Below, in pieces: positions 18,809 through 26,190 of a DNA stretch of 64,000 nt (position 1 is the stretch's first letter; the number at the start of each line of letters is the position of its first letter). Source of the stretch: Spirosoma spitsbergense DSM 19989. Lineage in GTDB: Bacteria; Bacteroidota; Bacteroidia; Cytophagales; Spirosomataceae. Under the pieces are notes generated by a model. That model was given only the letters and a program-made list of their open reading frames with translations. It searched no databases and was not told the DNA's origin. Position numbers and translations under genes: made by a program. The stretch covers positions 43,482-107,481 of the forward strand of contig NZ_KB893411.1 of NCBI RefSeq assembly GCF_000374085.1, written 5' to 3'.

Positions 18809-20140
18809 CTATAGTTCGATACCTGTTTGCTCCAGCAACCAGAATAAAAGCGTGATGAAAAGGACGCTGTTTACCAGACTTCCCCAGGTCGACAGCAGGT
18901 CAGTTTCCATAGTCAGGCACCCCATATAGACCATCGGGAGCCACAAAACGATGGATGGAATGAGGGTTGCCAAACGGAAGGAAAATCGAAAGAAGCCGCC
19001 CAGCAGCAAACCGTAGGCCAGTGCAAACAGGATACCGCCGTAACCGAAATTCACGTACCCCTCGCCCACGGGTGACAGATTGATGCTGGTATTGGCAAAC
19101 TGGGGAAGCGTCGTAAATCGCCGGATATTCTCGTAACCGCCCGTTTGTGGTTTACCCGTCCAGATGAATCGGGGAATAAACGGATAAACGAGTGAGAGCA
19201 GCACCTCGCCCTTAGCGTAGTCTTCATGGATGGGTACTTTATTCATCGCATTACCGATAATGATGCCCTGATTGAAGCGCACAAAAGCTGTGTAGAGATG
19301 GAACACGTTCAGCAGCTTTGCCGGATGGCTCACCCGATCCGTCAACAGCGTAGCCATCAGCCCCGCATCGGCCGTGCGTTCGTTTTTTGTATAACCCCAG
19401 GTCTGGTAACGGTACTCACGTTTGACCGACTGAACCAACAGCAAAAACGCGAAGGCCAGACCAATGGTCATGGCTTTTGTGCGCAGCGTTGGGGGAGCTG
19501 GCAGACTGGTCGAGAGCAACAATACAGCCGCCAGAAGCCAGAAGAACAGGTCGTTGAAGGTTCCCGTCACGACGGTATGCAGCAGGAGTAAACTAACAAC
19601 GCACACGCTCTGACCTTTCCAAAAGGGGCTTTGGCTATAAAAGCTATAGAAGACGCTGGTCAGTAAACAATACGCAGGCAGCGTTCCCAGAAAAGCAGGT
19701 AGATTCGGTAGGCTCATTTTTAACAGGAACCCGACCAGCCCGATACTGAATAGTGCCACTCCGGCTCCCGGTCGGTGTTTCAGGTGATCAGCCGCTTTGA
19801 ACAGGTATTCTTTATGCGATAGCGCGTCCGGTTGGCTGGCAACCCCCTGTAGTCCCGCATAGAAGGCCAGGCAGGCTGGCAGGGCGTAGCTGAAATAAGT
19901 AGTGGATTCGAGGGGCATGGAGGTCGGTACGAGCCAGTAGGTAATGGCCGGCACGAACAGAATTTCTCCCGCTGCAATACTGCTGATACATTCGGGCAGG
20001 GCAATTTTGTGGCCAATATGGTGAATGAAGGTAAGGAACGTGTACACCGAAAAGGCCACGGCGAAGGCCTCGTAAAACGAACTGCCGACCAGCCCGATGG
20101 CGAGCGGAAAAACCATCAGACTAAGGAGCAGTCGTTTCAT
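18809..20140 (-). CDS. Wzy-like O-antigen/exopolysaccharide polymerase (multi-pass membrane protein)
   Basis: A 443-residue protein made mostly of hydrophobic segments (about eleven to twelve), with a large loop before the last helices. The segment LSPVGEGYVNFGYGGILFALAYGLLLGG resembles the conserved motif of oligosaccharide repeat-unit polymerases. Its place between the Wzz-like gene and glycosyltransferases supports a role joining repeat units on the periplasmic side. Wzy proteins diverge strongly, so the assignment rests on topology, motif and context. Confidence 0.72.
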   Translation of the reverse strand: MKRLLLSLMVFPLAIGLVGSSFYEAFAVAFSVYTFLTFIHHIGHKIALPECISSIAAGEILFVPAITYWLVPTSMPLESTTYFSYALPACLAFYAGLQGVASQPDALSHKEYLFKAADHLKHRPGAGVALFSIGLVGFLLKMSLPNLPAFLGTLPAYCLLTSVFYSFYSQSPFWKGQSVCVVSLLLLHTVVTGTFNDLFFWLLAAVLLLSTSLPAPPTLRTKAMTIGLAFAFLLLVQSVKREYRYQTWGYTKNERTADAGLMATLLTDRVSHPAKLLNVFHLYTAFVRFNQGIIIGNAMNKVPIHEDYAKGEVLLSLVYPFIPRFIWTGKPQTGGYENIRRFTTLPQFANTSINLSPVGEGYVNFGYGGILFALAYGLLLGGFFRFSFRLATLIPSIVLWLPMVYMGCLTMETDLLSTWGSLVNSVLFITLLFWLLEQTGIEL

Positions 20141-20151
20141 AAGGAACCCAT

Positions 20152-21258
20152 TTATTCGTTTATCGAACGCTTTAAACCGGACGTTTTATCCGCAACCAGG
20201 GCACTGAATCTCCCCGCGATGTTTCCCTGCTGGAGGAGTACGGACAAAACACCCAGCAACAAACCGGTTCCGGCAAACAGCAGTACGGTAAGGATTCGTT
20301 TGGGTGATGTTCGTTTGAGGGGAACGGCAGGTGGTTCGAGCACTTTGAAAATGGGCGTTCGTTCCTGCACTTTCAGTTTTGCCTGCTCCAGCTGACGCGA
20401 TAATTCGGTGTAGACGGTCTGGGCAATGGTCAGTTCCGCTTCCATCCGCTGCCGGTCCATCGTGGCCGACAGCATCACCAGATTTTTGTGATTATCGTTG
20501 TAGTGGAACACGTTGTACTGCGCTTTCTGGTAGCGTCTTCGCACTTCAGTTACCCGATTAGTATAGAAGGTCAGGTCCTGCCGGACTTTTTCGGTCCGGT
20601 AGTTCGTAACATACGTTGTCAGGTAAGTCATGGCTAACTGCGTTACGCTGGCAGCCACGTAGGAATCGGGCATCTGCGCCGTAATGGTAATCAGCCCCGA
20701 CCGGGCATCGAGTCGGGCGCTGACCCGCTCCATAATATCCTCGGCCAGGTCCTGCTGTTGGGTGGATAGCTGCAAGGCGCCGGATGGCCCCTTTACCAAC
20801 GTTTGTGGCTTTGTTTCGAATCGGAAAAACGATAGTAGTTTTCTGAATGACCAGCCGGAGGTGCCCGTTAACAGAAAAGACCCTACCGTTTGCCGGGTAC
20901 CGGTCGTGGTGGTAACGGGCTGGTCAATCAGGTAGAGGATAAAGGGGGTACTTTGTAACACATTCGGGTATAAGTCAGGCCGGATGGCGTCCATCCCTTC
21001 AGCGTCCGAAAAGTCAATGTCGGTCAGGCCCGCTACGGACGATAGTCGTTTGAACAGGTCGTTGGCCCCACCGTTCATTTCGGGCATGACGCGGGCTTCT
21101 GATCGAAATTCCGGTTGTTGCATCAAGGCTACTACAACACCCAGAATCGCACCTGAAACAACCAGCCAGATAACCCGAACGCGGGCCTGCCAAACCAATC
21201 GGAGTAGCACATCAGCCGGTAAGAATAACCGATGAGGTATGTCCGTTTGTTTTGTCAT
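20152..21258 (-). CDS. Wzz/Chain-length-determinant family protein
   Basis: The protein has an N-terminal membrane segment (VRVIWLVVSGAILGVVVALM), a periplasmic stretch with coiled-coil character (EVRRRYQKAQYNVFHYNDN, AELTIAQTVYTELSRQLEQA), the Pro-rich motif KVLEPPAVPLKRTSPKR and a second membrane helix (ILTVLLFAGTGLLLGVLSVLL). This is the standard topology of polysaccharide co-polymerases that set chain length. No cytoplasmic tyrosine-kinase domain is attached. The ATG at 21256-21258 (MTKQTDIPHRLF) is preferred to a longer Cys/aromatic-rich frame. It is probably the first gene of the polysaccharide operon. Confidence 0.85.
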   Translation of the reverse strand: MTKQTDIPHRLFLPADVLLRLVWQARVRVIWLVVSGAILGVVVALMQQPEFRSEARVMPEMNGGANDLFKRLSSVAGLTDIDFSDAEGMDAIRPDLYPNVLQSTPFILYLIDQPVTTTTGTRQTVGSFLLTGTSGWSFRKLLSFFRFETKPQTLVKGPSGALQLSTQQQDLAEDIMERVSARLDARSGLITITAQMPDSYVAASVTQLAMTYLTTYVTNYRTEKVRQDLTFYTNRVTEVRRRYQKAQYNVFHYNDNHKNLVMLSATMDRQRMEAELTIAQTVYTELSRQLEQAKLKVQERTPIFKVLEPPAVPLKRTSPKRILTVLLFAGTGLLLGVLSVLLQQGNIAGRFSALVADKTSGLKRSINE

Positions 21259-21389
21259 CCGAAAAAAGAAGGTTGGCGGTGAAGGTGGGTAGTAGCAACA
21301 AAAGACTATAAGACGAAGTAATATGAAAAAAGTATCCCGAATAGTGAAATCTGGACATTTTTTTCTTTGTATGTGCCTGTTAAGGTAAC

Positions 21390-21429
21390 CGCAAAGCACG
21401 CTAAGGCAGAAACGCAAAGCGTGCTAAGG
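21390..21429. repeat. Tandem CGCAAAGC..GCTAAGG repeat pair
   Basis: Two 17-nt units, CGCAAAGCACGCTAAGG and CGCAAAGCGTGCTAAGG, lie 6 nt apart and differ only at two central bases. Because AGCACGCT and AGCGTGCT are reverse complements, the pair can also form a hairpin. It sits upstream of the polysaccharide operon, downstream of tgt. Confidence 0.6.
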
Positions 21430-21466
21430 AGCTATCTACGCCAGCAATAATACGCTTACCTTTTCG

Positions 21467-22597
21467 CTACAGCCGTTGCATAAACCGGGGGATAACGGCG
21501 TTTTTCCAGGCGACAAACGTACCGGCCTCAATATGCGCTTTTGCCTGCCGGACGAGCCACAGATAAAACGTCAGGTTTTGCAGACTCGCAACCTGACCGC
21601 TCAGTAATTCATCGGCTTTGAAGAGATGGCGGAGATACGCTTTTGAATAGAACGTACTAGCGTAACCGCCCAGCGTAGGGTCGATGGGGCTAAAGTCCTT
21701 ACTCCACTTTTCGTTCTTGATGTTGATAATCCCTTCCGTAGTGAAGAGAAGCCCATGCCGGGCGTTGCGCGTCGGCATCACACAGTCGAACATATCCACG
21801 CCCAGCGCAATCGCTTCCAGAATATTGGCGGGTGTGCCCACGCCCATCAGGTACCGGGGTTTGTCGGCGGGCAGAATACTGTTGACCAGCTCAATCGTAG
21901 TATACATTTCCTCGGCGGGTTCGCCCACGGCCAGCCCACCGATGGCGTTCCCTTCCCGGCCTTTGCTGGCAATCATTTCTGCCGACTGTCGGCGCAGGTC
22001 GGCGTAGGTGCTGCCCTGTACGATAGGAAACAGCGTTTGTTGATAACCGTAATGCGGCTCGGTCGTATCGAACCTGTCAATGCACCGGTCAAGCCAGCGG
22101 TGGGTCATCTCCATCGACCGGCGGGCGTACTCGTAGTCGCAGGGGTAGGGCGTGCATTCATCGAACGCCATTATAATGTCGGCCCCGATGGTGCGCTGAA
22201 TATCCATCACCCCTTCGGGCGTAAACGTGTGTTTGGAGCCGTCGATGTGCGATTTGAACGTAACGCCCTCCTCCTTGATCTTGCGGGTATTGGACAGGGA
22301 GTACACCTGATAACCACCCGAATCGGTCAGGATAGGCCGTTTCCAGCCGTTGAAGCCATGCAGTCCACCCGCCAATTGCAAAATATCCAGCCCAGGCCGT
22401 AGATAAAGGTGATAGGTATTGCCCAGAATAATGTCGGCGTTGATGTCGGTTTCGAGTTCACGCTGGTGAACGGCCTTCACCGTTCCCGCCGTTCCGACCG
22501 GCATGAAAATGGGCGTTTGAATGGTGCCATGTTCCGTCGTCAGCGTTCCCGTCCGGGCTTTCGACTGGGGGTCATGGGCAGTAATCGAAAAGTTCAT
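21467..22597 (-). CDS. tgt: tRNA-guanine (queuine) transglycosylase
   Basis: This 376-residue enzyme exchanges G34 of GUN-anticodon tRNAs for preQ1 in queuosine synthesis. Motifs are IFMPVGTAGTVKAV, the nucleophile-region ILTDSGGYQVYSL, FDECTPYPC, GLAVGEP and MFDCVMPTRNARHGLLFT. The region where most bacterial enzymes hold zinc (CxCxxC then His) reads DPTLGGYASTFYSKAYLRHL and LQNLTFYLW, so the cysteines and the His are absent. This Cys-less form is, as I recall, common in Bacteroidota. This is the chromosomal housekeeping copy, separate from the two TGT-like proteins on the island. Confidence 0.96.
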   Translation of the reverse strand: MNFSITAHDPQSKARTGTLTTEHGTIQTPIFMPVGTAGTVKAVHQRELETDINADIILGNTYHLYLRPGLDILQLAGGLHGFNGWKRPILTDSGGYQVYSLSNTRKIKEEGVTFKSHIDGSKHTFTPEGVMDIQRTIGADIIMAFDECTPYPCDYEYARRSMEMTHRWLDRCIDRFDTTEPHYGYQQTLFPIVQGSTYADLRRQSAEMIASKGREGNAIGGLAVGEPAEEMYTTIELVNSILPADKPRYLMGVGTPANILEAIALGVDMFDCVMPTRNARHGLLFTTEGIINIKNEKWSKDFSPIDPTLGGYASTFYSKAYLRHLFKADELLSGQVASLQNLTFYLWLVRQAKAHIEAGTFVAWKNAVIPRFMQRL

Positions 22598-22708
22598 TCG
22601 GCAAAGATAAGGCGAAAAGATAGTAGGGGAGAGGAGAAAATAGCGCTTTACCCGTTGTGCTGTCCCTTGCTATGACTGTTCCCTGCCATCCTTTTTCCCT
22701 TTTCCTGC

Positions 22709-22716
22709 TATCTTTG
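22709..22716 (+). promoter_or_regulatory. Bacteroidota -7 box TATCTTTG
   Basis: The octamer is a perfect match to TAnnTTTG, with a T-rich stretch about 17-20 nt upstream as a -33 candidate. It lies about 45 nt before the GT2 gene. Confidence 0.55.
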
Positions 22717-22762
22717 TTGCCGCATTAAAAATCAGCGCGTTAGCGGCTGTCCTCTCTCCTTG

Positions 22763-23950
22763 GTGATTATAGTATTACTGATAACCTGGCTACTTGTAGT
22801 CGGTATTCAGCTGGTTTACATTTTATTTATCTATTCCCGAACGGCCCTGTATCGGCAGCCTGAACCGAACGAACAGGTCAGGGATTTTTTGCCGAACGAG
22901 TCTTCGTCGGGTGTTTCCATCGTTGTTTGTGCCCGCAATGAAATTGACAATTTAACGGAACTGCTGCCCCTGCTGAATGCACAGTGTTACCCCGATTTTG
23001 AGGTGCTGGTAATGGATGACCGCTCCACCGATGGAACGGGAGTATTCCTGGAAAAGGATATTGCCCACCTGGAGCGGGTCCGGTTCATTCGCATCGACAA
23101 GGAATATGAGCATATAACCCCCAAGAAATACGCCCTGACCATCGCCCTGAAAAAAGTGAAATACCCTACCGTTCTGCTTACGGATGCCGATTGCCGCCCA
23201 GCGTCGGATGGCTGGCTGAAGGGTATGGTTGCACCACTGGCCGATAAGGAGAAAGTGATCGGGCTGGGATTCTCGCCGTATGAGCGTCGGCCTGGTTTTT
23301 TGAACCGGCTCATCCGGTTCGAAACCCTGTTTACCGCCGTGCAGTATTTTTCACTGGCACTGGCCGGCCGGCCGTATATGGGGGTTGGTCGAAACCTGAC
23401 CTACCGGACCCGTGTGTTTTTTGCCAATCAGGGCTTCTATCGGCACAAGAACGTCGTTGGTGGCGACGATGATCTGTTTGTCAACGAGGTCGCTACGGGG
23501 AAAAACACGGGCATTTGCCTGGATCCGGATACGTTTATGTGGTCGAAACCCAAAGAGACCTGGCCGGAGTGGCGGCTACAGAAACAGCGACACCTGAACG
23601 TCGGGAAATATTACAAGGCAGGAAACAAACTACGGCTCGCTCTGCTTACCGGCTCACACGTGCTGACGTGGGCGCTAACGCTGGTAGTCGGACTGGTTGT
23701 GCCGGTGGCGACCCTACTGGGCTATTCATTTACCCCGACAGAATGGTTACTTTTGCTGGCCGGATTGGTGGCGTTTACGGTTCGTCTGCTCCTGTTTTGG
23801 GGCATTGTCGGGCGAATCAGTTTTCGGTTGGCGCATACGGTACACTGGGCCGTTATGCCGTATATGGACGTGGTGCTGGCCGGGTATTATGCCTTCGCCG
23901 GTATAAAGACCCTGTTCACCAAACCACAAAAACGCATTTACTGGCGATAA
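22763..23950 (+). CDS. Glycosyltransferase family 2, membrane-bound
   Basis: An N-terminal membrane helix is followed by a GT-A catalytic domain with VSIVVCARNEIDNLTELLPLL, VMDDRSTDGT, LLTDADCRPAS (the DxD-type motif), VGGDDDLFVNEVA and the QxxRW-like QKQRHLNVGKYY. Two or three C-terminal membrane helices follow. This architecture matches processive or carotenoid/lipid glycosyltransferases of family 2. The start is GTG at 22763, or TTG three bases earlier; no ATG is available. It is followed by rsmG but separated from it by an inverted repeat. The acceptor is unknown. Confidence 0.87.
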   Translation: MIIVLLITWLLVVGIQLVYILFIYSRTALYRQPEPNEQVRDFLPNESSSGVSIVVCARNEIDNLTELLPLLNAQCYPDFEVLVMDDRSTDGTGVFLEKDIAHLERVRFIRIDKEYEHITPKKYALTIALKKVKYPTVLLTDADCRPASDGWLKGMVAPLADKEKVIGLGFSPYERRPGFLNRLIRFETLFTAVQYFSLALAGRPYMGVGRNLTYRTRVFFANQGFYRHKNVVGGDDDLFVNEVATGKNTGICLDPDTFMWSKPKETWPEWRLQKQRHLNVGKYYKAGNKLRLALLTGSHVLTWALTLVVGLVVPVATLLGYSFTPTEWLLLLAGLVAFTVRLLLFWGIVGRISFRLAHTVHWAVMPYMDVVLAGYYAFAGIKTLFTKPQKRIYWR

Positions 23951-23953
23951 TTT

Positions 23954-24034
23954 AGTGAAGAGTGTAGAATGAAAAGTGAAGAATAGCCATTGCTTTTTTA
24001 TTCATCATTCATCACTCTTCATTCTACACTTTTC
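23954..24034. repeat. Long imperfect inverted repeat before rsmG
   Basis: The left arm (GTGAAGAGTGTAGAATGAAA and on) and right arm (CACTCTTCATTCTACACTTT) can form an imperfect stem of about 30 bp around an AT-rich loop. It fills the GT2-rsmG gap and ends three bases before the rsmG ATG. It could act as a terminator or attenuator, or be a mobile palindromic repeat. Confidence 0.6.
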
Positions 24035-24037
24035 AAA

Positions 24038-24661
24038 ATGGACCTTATCTTAAAATACTTCCCGAACCTGACCGACGAGCAAAAGGAACGCTTTGCCGCG
24101 CTGGACGGGCTTTACCGCGACTGGAACGCGAAAATCAACGTGATTTCACGGCAGGACATCGACGCCCTCTACGAAAAACACGTGCTCCACTCGCTGAGTA
24201 TCGCTAAAATCGTGAACTTCAAACCCGGAACCGAAATACTGGATGTGGGAACGGGGGGCGGTTTTCCGGGTATTCCACTGGCTATTCTCTTTCCGATGGT
24301 CGATTTTCACCTGGTCGACAGCATTGGTAAAAAGATAAAAGTGGTACAGGAGGTGGCCAATGCGCTAGGTTTACAGAACGTGAAGGCTGAACAGACCCGC
24401 GTGGAGCAACTGAGCACGACCTACGATTTTGTGGTAAGCCGGGCCGTAACGCGGCTGAAGCCTTTTTTGGGCTGGATGCGGTATAAAATTCATAAGTCGG
24501 GTAACAATGACCGCCCCAACGGGGTTCTGTACCTGAAAGGGGGCGACCTCGGCGAAGAGCTGTCCGAAGTAACGGACCGGTACCGGGTGTACGACCTGTC
24601 AGACTATTTTGACGAGCCTTTTTTTGAAACCAAGAAAGTAATTTATTTGCCTAAAAAATAG
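24038..24661 (+). CDS. rsmG: 16S rRNA (guanine-527-N7)-methyltransferase RsmG
   Basis: This protein of about 207 residues methylates N7 of G527 in 16S rRNA using SAM. The family pattern is clear: LYRDWNAKINVISRQD, KHVLHSLSI, ILDVGTGGGFPGIPLAI (SAM site), HLVDSIGKKIKVV, and DFVVSRAVTRL. The ATG at 24038 (MDLILKYFPNL) is preferred because the longer frame would translate the inverted repeat. It is flanked on both sides by palindromic repeats. Confidence 0.95.
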   Translation: MDLILKYFPNLTDEQKERFAALDGLYRDWNAKINVISRQDIDALYEKHVLHSLSIAKIVNFKPGTEILDVGTGGGFPGIPLAILFPMVDFHLVDSIGKKIKVVQEVANALGLQNVKAEQTRVEQLSTTYDFVVSRAVTRLKPFLGWMRYKIHKSGNNDRPNGVLYLKGGDLGEELSEVTDRYRVYDLSDYFDEPFFETKKVIYLPKK

Positions 24662-24671
24662 TAGTAGGAGC

Positions 24672-24750
24672 GAGGAGTGAGGAGTGAGGAGTTGCTGACG
24701 CACCAGCAAAAAATTGTTGTGCGTCAGCAACTCCTCACTCCTCGCTCCTC
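24672..24750. repeat. Near-perfect inverted repeat after rsmG
   Basis: Arms 24672-24703 and 24719-24750 pair over 25 contiguous bases, plus 6 more after one mismatch, around a 15-nt A/T-rich loop. The arms are built from GAGGAGT repeats. No T run follows, so a classical terminator is unlikely. Confidence 0.75.
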
Positions 24751-24771
24751 ACTCCCAATACTCCCAATCCT

Positions 24772-25092
24772 ATGCCTAACGAGAAATTTCAAAGCAGCAG
24801 TTTTAAAGACCCTATCCGGCGCGATGAGGTCGAGTTTACCGAGAAGGGAGTTACCTTCCGCGAGAAGAAACTTATTGGCGGCACCGACAATTTCGTTTTC
24901 TACTCCGACATTTCCGGGGTCGAGATTGACAACGGACTGTTCTTTGCTACGGTACGGGTTATTCCCCGCGCCCGGCCTCAGATCGTGCTGAACAACTTCA
25001 CCAAGGGCGATGCCCGGCGTATCAAAGACCTGATTTTGCAAAACGTGCCTCATTACGGTGGTGACCCCACCGCAACGCCGGGTCGTTTTTAG
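24772..25092 (+). CDS. Conserved hypothetical protein (PH-like)
   Basis: A 106-residue soluble protein starting MPNEKFQSSSFKDPIRRDEVEFTEKG. It consists of alternating beta-like strands (VTFREKKL, DNFVFYSDISGVEI, LFFATVRVIP, PQIVLNNF) and a final helix (GDARRIKDLILQNV), a layout reminiscent of small PH-like domains. I do not recognise a named family. It lies between rsmG and tRNA-Asn in core sequence, with GC content like its neighbours. Confidence 0.7.
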   Translation: MPNEKFQSSSFKDPIRRDEVEFTEKGVTFREKKLIGGTDNFVFYSDISGVEIDNGLFFATVRVIPRARPQIVLNNFTKGDARRIKDLILQNVPHYGGDPTATPGRF

Positions 25093-25138
25093 ACACTATT
25101 TTTTTTGCCGGGTTCTTGCGTAGTATCGTGTTTCACCT

Positions 25139-25146
25139 TACTTTTG
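25139..25146 (+). promoter_or_regulatory. -7 box TACTTTTG for tRNA-Asn
   Basis: The octamer matches TAnnTTTG and lies 22 nt before the tRNA 5' end. A TTCTTG at about 25113-25118 is a weak -33 candidate. Confidence 0.5.
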
Positions 25147-25167
25147 CACCACAATAACCGATAACAC

Positions 25168-25241
25168 TCCCGAATAGCTCAGTCGGTTAGAGCATCTGAC
25201 TGTTAATCAGAGGGTCGCTGGTTCGAGCCCAGCTTCGGGAG
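25168..25241 (+). tRNA. tRNA-Asn (GUU)
   Basis: The acceptor strands TCCCGAA and TTCGGGA pair fully and are followed by discriminator G. The D-arm GCTCAGTCGGTTAGAGC, the anticodon arm TCTGA-CTGTTAA-TCAGA and the T-arm CTGGTTCGAGCCCAG are all complete. The anticodon GTT is at 25202-25204. The 3' half is the attachment site of the adjoining genomic island, and integration keeps the gene intact. Confidence 0.97.
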
Positions 25242-25242
25242 C
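25193..25242 (+). other. attL of the tRNA-Asn island (50 bp direct repeat)
   Basis: These 50 bases (anticodon stem to 3' end of tRNA-Asn plus one base) are repeated exactly at 63461-63510. This is the expected result of tyrosine-recombinase integration into a tRNA gene. Confidence 0.95.
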
Positions 25243-25252
25243 CCTGATTGTC

Positions 25253-25288
25253 AACCACTTACATCTATTATGATGTAAGTGGTTTTTT
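25253..25288 (+). terminator. Terminator downstream of tRNA-Asn, island-borne
   Basis: AACCACTTACATC and GATGTAAGTGGTT form a perfect 13 bp stem followed by T's. It lies inside the island, so the island supplies a replacement for the host tRNA terminator now stranded beyond attR. Confidence 0.85.
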
Positions 25289-25292
25289 GTTG

Positions 25293-25316
25293 TGATACAC
25301 AATTTGATACACAATT
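25293..25316. repeat. Left arm-type integrase site candidate
   Basis: Two head-to-tail copies of TGATACACAATT. A very similar pair (TGACACAATT then TGATACACAA) occurs at 63322-63343 beside the integrase gene. Such paired repeats near both att sites are typical arm-binding sites of tyrosine recombinases. Confidence 0.6.
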
Positions 25317-25405
25317 CGCATTCCTATTCCTTGAGCCAGCCGTAAACATATGAACACTCAGGCTACTTGCATAGTAGGTAACCTTGTTATACTATACCCA
25401 AGAAC

Positions 25406-25465
25406 ATACCAACCTGCTGAGTTTCTAAACCAATAAATAGTCCTAGAAACTTTGCAGGTTGGTAT
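25406..25465. repeat. 60 bp inverted repeat near attL
   Basis: The arms at 25406-25427 and 25444-25465 are reverse complements over 22 bp except for two adjacent bases, with a 16-nt spacer. No T run follows. It could be a MITE-like remnant or a structural site of the island end. The next 256 bases up to 25721 hold no gene or other structure I can support. Confidence 0.65.
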
Positions 25466-25721
25466 TCGAAGCAGAATGTGGCGAGATTAATGCTAAATGT
25501 GTCACTTAATGGGCTAAAAAGCTATTACACTTAATCGAGGGTGGCTGTTTCACAATTAATATCAACCTGTATAGGCCAGTTACTACTACCGAAATGGGTT
25601 TTATAAGTGTAATCTGTTTTTAATGAAGCGAGTCAGAACAGAAGGCATTGTACTTGTAAACCAAGACTGTTCCAGTTGTGCAACAACCACGTCCGTGAGA
25701 GTGTTCAGTAAAGTGTGTCAA

Positions 25722-26121
25722 AAGGGCTTTCTTATAAAAATCGTTTAGATCAAAACCAACCATCGTAGACAGGGAGGCAGCACCTAATCACTGATTTTAG
25801 TTACGCTTAACAAGCCATTTGACTTATCAAACAGTTCAGGGCTTTCTTATAAAAACTCACGAGGGCTCTTAAGTATACGAAATAAGCATTAAACTTGCGT
25901 TAAATATTTTAGATTTATCCACCTTATGGATTAAACTTGTTGCCAAACAGGACTACATTGGATTGTTGATGCCCAATAACTGGCCTAAAGTGGCCGAATT
26001 TGGCTAAGAGATTTTTTATAAGAAAGCCCTGTCAAACAGTTAGAATGGGCGAGCGTAAAGATGTTTTATAGAATATTTTGTGTACTTGTAAGGGTTGTTC
26101 ATTTTTTATAAGAAAGCCCTG
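25722..26121. mobile_element. MITE-like element with ISAs1-type ends, interrupted by a second copy
   Basis: The left end AAGGGCTTTCTTATAAAA and right end TTTTATAAGAAAGCCCTG are inverted repeats, like those of the ISAs1 element at 31924-33176. Removing the inner element and one copy of its target duplication leaves 195 bp, the same length as the inner element. No coding capacity is visible. No target duplication is obvious at the outer ends. It lies immediately upstream of the GHKL ATPase gene. Confidence 0.7.
25837..26031. mobile_element. Inner 195 bp MITE-like element with 10 bp target duplication
   Basis: It begins CAGGGCTTTCTTATAAAA and ends with the reverse complement. It is flanked by a perfect 10 bp direct repeat TCAAACAGTT (25827-25836 and 26032-26041). 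The ends match ISAs1-type inverted repeats, so it was probably moved in trans by an ISAs1 transposase. The internal sequence does not resemble the element it landed in. Confidence 0.82.
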
Positions 26122-26190
26122 TATGTGAGTATAATGTAATGATGACAAGATAAATATTGGATTTGGCTCTTAATTAAAAATGTAGCAGTG

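Noticed and set aside
21755..22402. 215-codon open frame opposite tgt
   Set aside because: It is the complementary reading of the well-conserved tgt gene in GC-rich DNA, with no recognisable protein features.
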